From Agelaius tricolor (lineage: Eukaryota; Chordata; Aves; Passeriformes; Icteridae), in NCBI GenBank assembly GCA_023055355.1, contig JALJCS010000001.1, forward strand, positions 67,621,381-67,685,380: 64,000 bases of DNA, given 5' to 3'. A program made the position numbers and the translations under genes. The notes beneath the pieces were generated by a model. It saw only the letters and a program-made list of their open reading frames with translations. It had not been told where the DNA came from and did no database searches. Position 1 is the stretch's first letter; each line of letters begins with the position of its first letter. Shown one piece after another: positions 58,930 to 64,000 of the stretch.

Positions 58930-60513
58930 TCAATCTGCAAAAAAACTCTCAACAGTTCCCCGGTTTTGTTTTTGCACAAGCCAGACTGATTTAAAAGCAC
59001 GGTCAATTATTTTTTGCACACAGCGTAATAAGCAAGGCACTATAAGCAGAATTGAAAAAAGAATACAAAGTATCATAATACCAAAGCGTACTAAGTCCTT
59101 GAGCCAGCCATCAAAAGAATTCTCAGCAACTGTAGGCTTTTTCATATTCTCCTTAAGCAATGACAGTTTCTTGTGAATAGATTCAGAGTGGTCAGAGAGA
59201 TTCATGCAACACATCCCTTCAAAATCTTCACACCCATGTCCTTGTGCTAGCAATAAAAAATCTATAGCAGCCCTATCCTGTAACACAGCATGACGTATGC
59301 TACCTGCATCAGTGGTAAGCTCATTCAGTACTTCGGATGTAATGTTAATTTGTTTTCCTGTCCAACAAGCCAATCATTTTAATTGTGTAAGAGCCTGTGA
59401 TGAAGCTACTCCTGGTGTAAAAAGTGATGCCAGTATAGCTGAGGGCCTATTCCACAATTCTACATTATCCTTACAGCCTGAGCCTAATAGATGCACACTA
59501 TGTTTTGGACGTTCGAATTTGTGCCTGGTATCAAGCATCTGTTGAATGCTAGGGGCAGACAGTGTCAATTTCCCAAAATAGCACAGTACTCCTAATGCTT
59601 TCTGAGGAATTGCAGGCCAGGTTCTATCTCCATAAATGAGAAAAATTCCAGGAGGTAACATGCTTGCTGATTTTTGTTTTAGGGATACAGACCACGTCCA
59701 ATTGGCACAGTATGCCGTGGTATTGCAATACCACGAACAAATAGGAGATATCCAAGCACTATCATCTCCAGGTTTTCCTGACCTCTCCCTAATCAGCTCT
59801 TTACCTTTGTAGTACTCAATGAACAGACAATAATTTCCTGGCACTGATACCAAAATATGTAGTTCCTGTGGTTCCTGACTTGTAGTATTTAAACCTTAAG
59901 TGATTGTAAATGCCTGAGCTCCTAAAGGATTTCTAGGGATTTTTTGTTTTTCACACCAATTTTCTGTGATCCCATTTTGATTAGACCAATTTGACCAGGC
60001 CTTACTTAAGTTGCCATAAATTTGAGTTCTGGTCCAATTTCCGAATTCTCCCATTGAGTCTAAGGGAATTCCAATTAAACAGGTGCAAAATGGATCCGAA
60101 GGTGTAGCTGGTGATAAGCAGAAGGATTCTTGCCCTGTTCTGTTAGCCCATGTAATCCACATGTTAGGTCGCTGCTCTATATTGTATACTCCCTGCATTT
60201 CCTTAATCATTACACTAAGCAACATTGTTAATTTGCCAGACTGCTGCCATTGTTGCAGTTGTCTTCGATCACACCTGTGCTTTGCCCAAATTGCTTTAGC
60301 CCGTTCCCACTCAAAATCTCTAAAGTGATGTGTTTGTGGTATTGCTATTCCTACTCCACATTCAGTAGCTAATATCTTGCTTTCTACTATAATTTGGTTT
60401 ACTGTAGCAATTAAAGCAAGGTTAAACTGCACCCACAGTAACAATCTTTGCTCATATACTTCTATCAAAGATACATCCTGGAGAAAACTCTGATATCCTC
60501 CTGAGTTACAGCC
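58930..60513 (-). pseudogene. Endogenous retroviral env (alpharetrovirus-like), two in-frame stops
   Basis: One register runs for about 525 codons on the minus strand. It is interrupted by TAA at 59896-59898 and TGA at 59374-59376, with no frameshift. The surface part holds many N-glycosylation sequons and a Cys-rich segment including [17 protein letters not shown]. The position of the furin site reads RPKH (59500-59511), so its last basic residue is His. The transmembrane part has Cys at residues 9 and 45 after that point, enclosing a hydrophobic internal fusion segment. It also has a CX6CC motif (CEDFEGMCC, 59206-59232), a membrane helix (59026-59085) and a short tail. The 9/45 Cys layout is characteristic of the avian sarcoma-leukosis group. 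No in-frame ATG lies near the 5' end, which is compatible with a spliced start. Not functional as read. Confidence 0.92.
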
Positions 60514-60787
60514 CTAAAAATTTAGCTAGTGCTACTCTCAGGGTAATAGTTTTAAGTATGTGAAAGCAGTTATTGCATATCTGGTTAATAGGCCTAAATT
60601 TTTGCTTTTTCACTGGAACCACTGCTAAATTATGTTCTTGACGAACTTGTCACCAAGTTTTTAAGTTACACTTTATACAATGAACTTTAAGCCATGGCTT
60701 GCATACACAACCGTGCAGATAACAAGCCTTTTCTATCTGATTTACAACTTGCGATGAAAGTGAACATCGCTGTATCAACTTCAGCAT
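60506..60787 (-). pseudogene. Small Cys-rich frame upstream of env, one internal stop
   Basis: An ATG at 60785-60787 (minus strand) opens a 93-codon frame ending in TAA at 60506-60508. It is broken by one TGA at 60650-60652. It lies in a different register from env and overlaps the first few codons of the env-open region. The first half has a clustered Cys/His stretch (ACYLHGCVCKPWLKVHCIKC), and the second half has a basic patch (VKKQK) and two further Cys. Simple alpharetroviruses have no gene here. It could be an accessory reading frame, a displaced piece of pol or env leader, or chance. I do not recognise a family. Confidence 0.35.
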
Positions 60788-60799
60788 AGCACTAAGTGC

Positions 60800-60975
60800 C
60801 AGGTCCAGTCATTTCTTGAGCACTTCCAAGGATGTATACTCCAGCATTTCCCTGTGTAGCCTGTTTCAGTGCTTGACAATCCTTTCAGTACATTTGACCT
60901 CCTCATCCAGATCATTAATAAAGATATTAAACAGTAAAATGTTCATGTTAATGCTTAGGACTTCTGGACTTTTCT
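60800..60975 (-). mobile_element. CR1 LINE fragment, antisense
   Basis: 'cttgagcacttccaaggatgtatactccagcatttccctgtgtagcctgtttcagtgcttgacaatcctttcagta' and 'cctcatccagatcattaataaagatattaaacagta' are reverse-complement CR1 phrases. The 3' tail expected on the left is missing; the retroviral remnant begins there instead. Confidence 0.9.
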
Positions 60976-63576
60976 TTCAAAACAGAGAGTTGAAGATGTG
61001 CATGATGATTTTTTACTCAAGTTGAATTGTACTAAACTTCATTTATAATAACAATTTTTGAACCTGCTGAATGTTCTAAATACAAAACTATGAATCTAAA
61101 ACAATGAGGATGTTTCAATATCTGTTTTATTCAGAAATTCATGAGTAGAAACCTAAAGTACTCCTTTTAACTAACTGGTTAGCAAAATGTGAAAAAAAGG
61201 TTGAACTGTGTCAATCATTCTCACTGTGTGTATAATGCAACATACTTTTTTTCGTAACATAAACACAGATTGTAGAGTTTGAGAGAGCAACATGTAAGAG
61301 TATAATTGTGTCTGTGTTATTTTCCAGAAAATTTAACAAAGTATTTCAACTCATCTTGTAAATATTTAAGGTACATGTTTGGAATGCTGCCACCCTATGA
61401 TTCTCTGGGAGGAAAAATGAAATATAGCTATGAGACAGGTTATACCAAAAGCACAGAATTATCATACTAATGCACAATAACTCATATATGGAAGGCTAGA
61501 TCAATGTCTGATAAACTTGGTTATTATACTAAGCTTCAAGTGAATCATGGCACAGTTTAAAATAAGAGAATTCAGATACCTGTCAGAAGAATGAAACCTG
61601 AGCTTATAAGGTTTTCTGTGCTTCTGCCTCAAATATGATAAACCACCAAAAAATCAATTGCTAGGTTTTCAAGAATTTTAAAAGACTTCTTTAAATAGAT
61701 GTCAGAGAGCATTCTACCTTGCCTTAGCATCAAAGGTGAACAGTGTTCACCAAACAGTAAGTGGAACTCCCAACTCCCAAATCTCTTTGTGGGCACACAT
61801 GAGAAGTACTATCTTGGCACAGGCTGAAGGCACTGGTTTTCCCCTCCAACATGATAGCAACACTTTTGTATTAAGAAAGAAGTTAGTTCATAACATTCTT
61901 AAAGTGTGACAGTTCAGATTTCTCTTAATAAAATTATTTCACTATAAATATGTCAAGGATAAATGGGAATCACAGAGAACTAAGTAAACAGAATTTTTAT
62001 TACTTATCAAATGGTATGTAGAAAGCACCTTTCTCAAGACTTTTATAAGCTTGTTATTTTGCAGGTGCTGAAATCCTAAATTTTATGTTGTAATAATGTC
62101 CCAAATTCCATTTCAGGCAATCATTTCTTTTAACTAAATTACAGTAATTGAAAAATTATAATATTAAAGAAAACAGTGTCTGTGCCACCACTTTTCTCCA
62201 AACTCCATTCTAAAATTTTACAAGAAGAATAGTGGGATAATAGAACTTGAAGGCTTTTAACAGTGTAGTGGTGATTAAATGAAGACTTTACCCTGCATAT
62301 TTGAATAAAACATTAATATACTGGAGAACAGAAAATGCTTCTTCATATAATGGCAGCTTAGTTCTACACAAAACACCTATTTCTGAGAGTATTTGACTTA
62401 ATAGAAATACAAACTTAGCAGCCAGAGGAAAATGGAAGGGTTTTCTCATTATGTGATAAATATGCAAACATGGCTGTACAGTGCAATTGATGAACTAGTA
62501 CTGCTGAATCCATCTGTTTATGCTCTACCAAGGGCACCTTTTTATGTCTGTCTGATTCCTGCATCCAGCCTCCTTGAAGGATTCCCATGGGTGTGCACAA
62601 CTCTCTCTGTGAGCTGTGCAGCACAGGTTCAGGCACATCTGCTGCTGCAGTTTACCTGCCAGTGAGAGCAATTCTCATTTGAAAACTGCTGAACTCAGAT
62701 AGCAAAGCTCCTGTGCCCATCTGCAAAGATTATACAACATTAGGTGGAGCAGGATAAATGGATCCATGTACCTCCAGCATTGCTTTGTCAAAAGCTGTGC
62801 TAAGAAATAGCTTGGCACAGAGAAAAGTGCTGCTGAAGGTAGCACTGCACAAGGACAGTGATTATCTGAGATATAGCACAGTTGCTATTAGAGCAGGTAG
62901 GAGTGCTACCTGTGTGCTGTGTAAATATGAAAAGCCATCTTTTAGTATCCAGCAGATTTCCCCTACCATCTGATTTACCTTGGAAGAGGGATAGATAAAC
63001 ATGGATCTTCACATGACAAAAAATTAAAAAAGGGAATGCTTGTTCAAAAAGTCTGTGGTTGGTTCTGCCTGCAGGTTGTTAACAGACTTCAAAGTCTGCA
63101 CTGCCTCTTTATCAGACTGATTTCATAGTGTGGTCACACTGGACTATGTGACAGATAGAAGGTACAATTTGCTCAGGCATTTTCTGGAGGCTTTTGGCAT
63201 ATTCTTTCTACAAGTCTGTAAAACTAGTGTTTATTATTAATTGAAGCAAATCAACTTTTCATCTAAAGCTATTGTTAAGCAACAGGATATGATGTATGCC
63301 AATTTGAAAAAAAATAAAAAAAATCTATAGATTAAATCTTCCCTTCCTAACTGTGATTAGATTCCTCTGCAGAGGTATTTCTGTTATTTGGACTTAGTTT
63401 TCAGTCAAGCAGTATTCAGTTGTCACCAGACTAGCTTACTAGCTTTACACTTTGTGCTGCAGAAAGGCTGAGCTGATTTTCCAGGAAAGTCTCATTCTTT
63501 CCACAACCTCTTCAGACTGTTTCAGAGACAGCCTCTGATACACATATTTTCCCTCACTCCTCCTCTTTATTTCCAG
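60976..63576. other. Unique AT-rich sequence, no gene supported
   Basis: No repeat was identified. Overlapping opposite-strand frames at 62415-62665 and 62758-63012 are unsupported. Confidence 0.5.
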
Positions 63577-63827
63577 TAGTGCAGTTTTCTGATTTTCATG
63601 TCAATCTTGCTCTGCCTGTCCTCCTAAAACCTGGAAATTTTTCCAGAATGAAGGAGCAGTTCTCAGAGAAAGAGCAATTATCCCAAGTGGATATAATTGC
63701 ACCAGAATGCAGTTGGCAACAGAGTGCAGGAAGCCACAATAAACTGCAAACAAATCTATTAAATAATCATGCTCCTCATCAAAGACTGGCTTCCAGTGCA
63801 CTGAAGAACCTTACGGACTTATTGTAG
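63577..63827 (+). other. Candidate terminal exon, gene unknown
   Basis: A superb acceptor (CCTCACTCCTCCTCTTTATTTCCAG, AG at 63575-63576) precedes a frame that stays open for 82 codons to TAG at 63825-63827. The peptide is Gln/Asn/Leu-rich and begins QFSDFHVNLALPVLLKPGNF. No domain is recognised and there is no obvious poly(A) signal before the window ends. Confidence 0.22.
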
Positions 63828-64000
63828 AAGAATACTTCATATTCTATTTAGTCTTAGCATTGCTGTTTGGTTTTCTTATGATCATTTACCAGAGTCATGG
63901 GTCTGAAACTTCAGGGTTTGCCATGAAAAATATCAAGATTGGACAGAGGGGCATCATACTCTTGTTTCAGGTCATGTTCAAACATCTGTAAGAAATCTGG
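63828..64000. other. Unique sequence to the window edge
   Basis: Nothing recognised. Confidence 0.5.

Noticed and set aside
58862..60328. Plus-strand open frames at 58862-59176, 59297-59545 and 60083-60328
   Set aside because: They are antisense to the retroviral env, and their openness follows from env codon use. No independent support.
1..64000. CRISPR arrays, bacterial operons, rRNA or tRNA genes
   Set aside because: No regularly spaced direct repeats with unique spacers, no Shine-Dalgarno-led gene series, and no cloverleaf or rRNA motif were seen.

Overview
This is a window of vertebrate nuclear DNA, most probably from a bird. It is AT-rich and gene-poor. At least seven fragments resemble the 3' end of the avian CR1 LINE, in both orientations. 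They share CR1 3'-end phrases such as 'ctcctttccaac' and tails of degenerate ATTCTATG units. There are also three retroviral LTRs and the env end of an alpharetrovirus-like provirus. I see no bacterial-type gene, operon, CRISPR array, rRNA or tRNA. The bird assignment rests on CR1 density plus the alpharetrovirus-type envelope. A passerine is possible but not shown.

Layout. 1-14.9 kb is mostly unique AT-rich sequence with a 500-bp imperfect inverted repeat (2010-2515), small perfect hairpins, a 47-bp tandem duplication and microsatellites. 14.9-24.9 kb has three CR1 3' ends. Two solo LTRs follow: 260 bp with a 6-bp target duplication (24915-25174) and 634 bp with a 5-bp duplication (27406-28039). 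A G/T-rich strand-biased tract lies at 28.3-28.5 kb. 31-40 kb holds more CR1 fragments. 41.7-50.5 kb holds the most gene-like open frames: a 220-codon Cys-rich frame (minus, 41702-42364), a membrane-anchor-like terminal exon with a poly(A) signal (plus, 43582-43921) and a frame behind a strong splice acceptor (minus, 50167-50548). This stretch also has a GC-richer degenerate repeat with four GGATCC sites (47.2-47.9 kb). A ~950-bp CR1 lies at 53138-54093. The provirus remnant lies at 58496-60790 on the minus strand.

The provirus remnant is the only feature with clear multi-part organisation. Read on the minus strand it comprises a small Cys-rich frame, an env frame in one register broken by two stop codons, and a 3' LTR with CCAAT boxes, TATA box and poly(A) signal. 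The gag, pol and 5' LTR are absent, and the remnant abuts a CR1 fragment at its upstream edge. Host genes are not demonstrated. Several exon-like segments have good splice sites and open frames, but such matches also arise by chance in 64 kb, so they carry low confidence.
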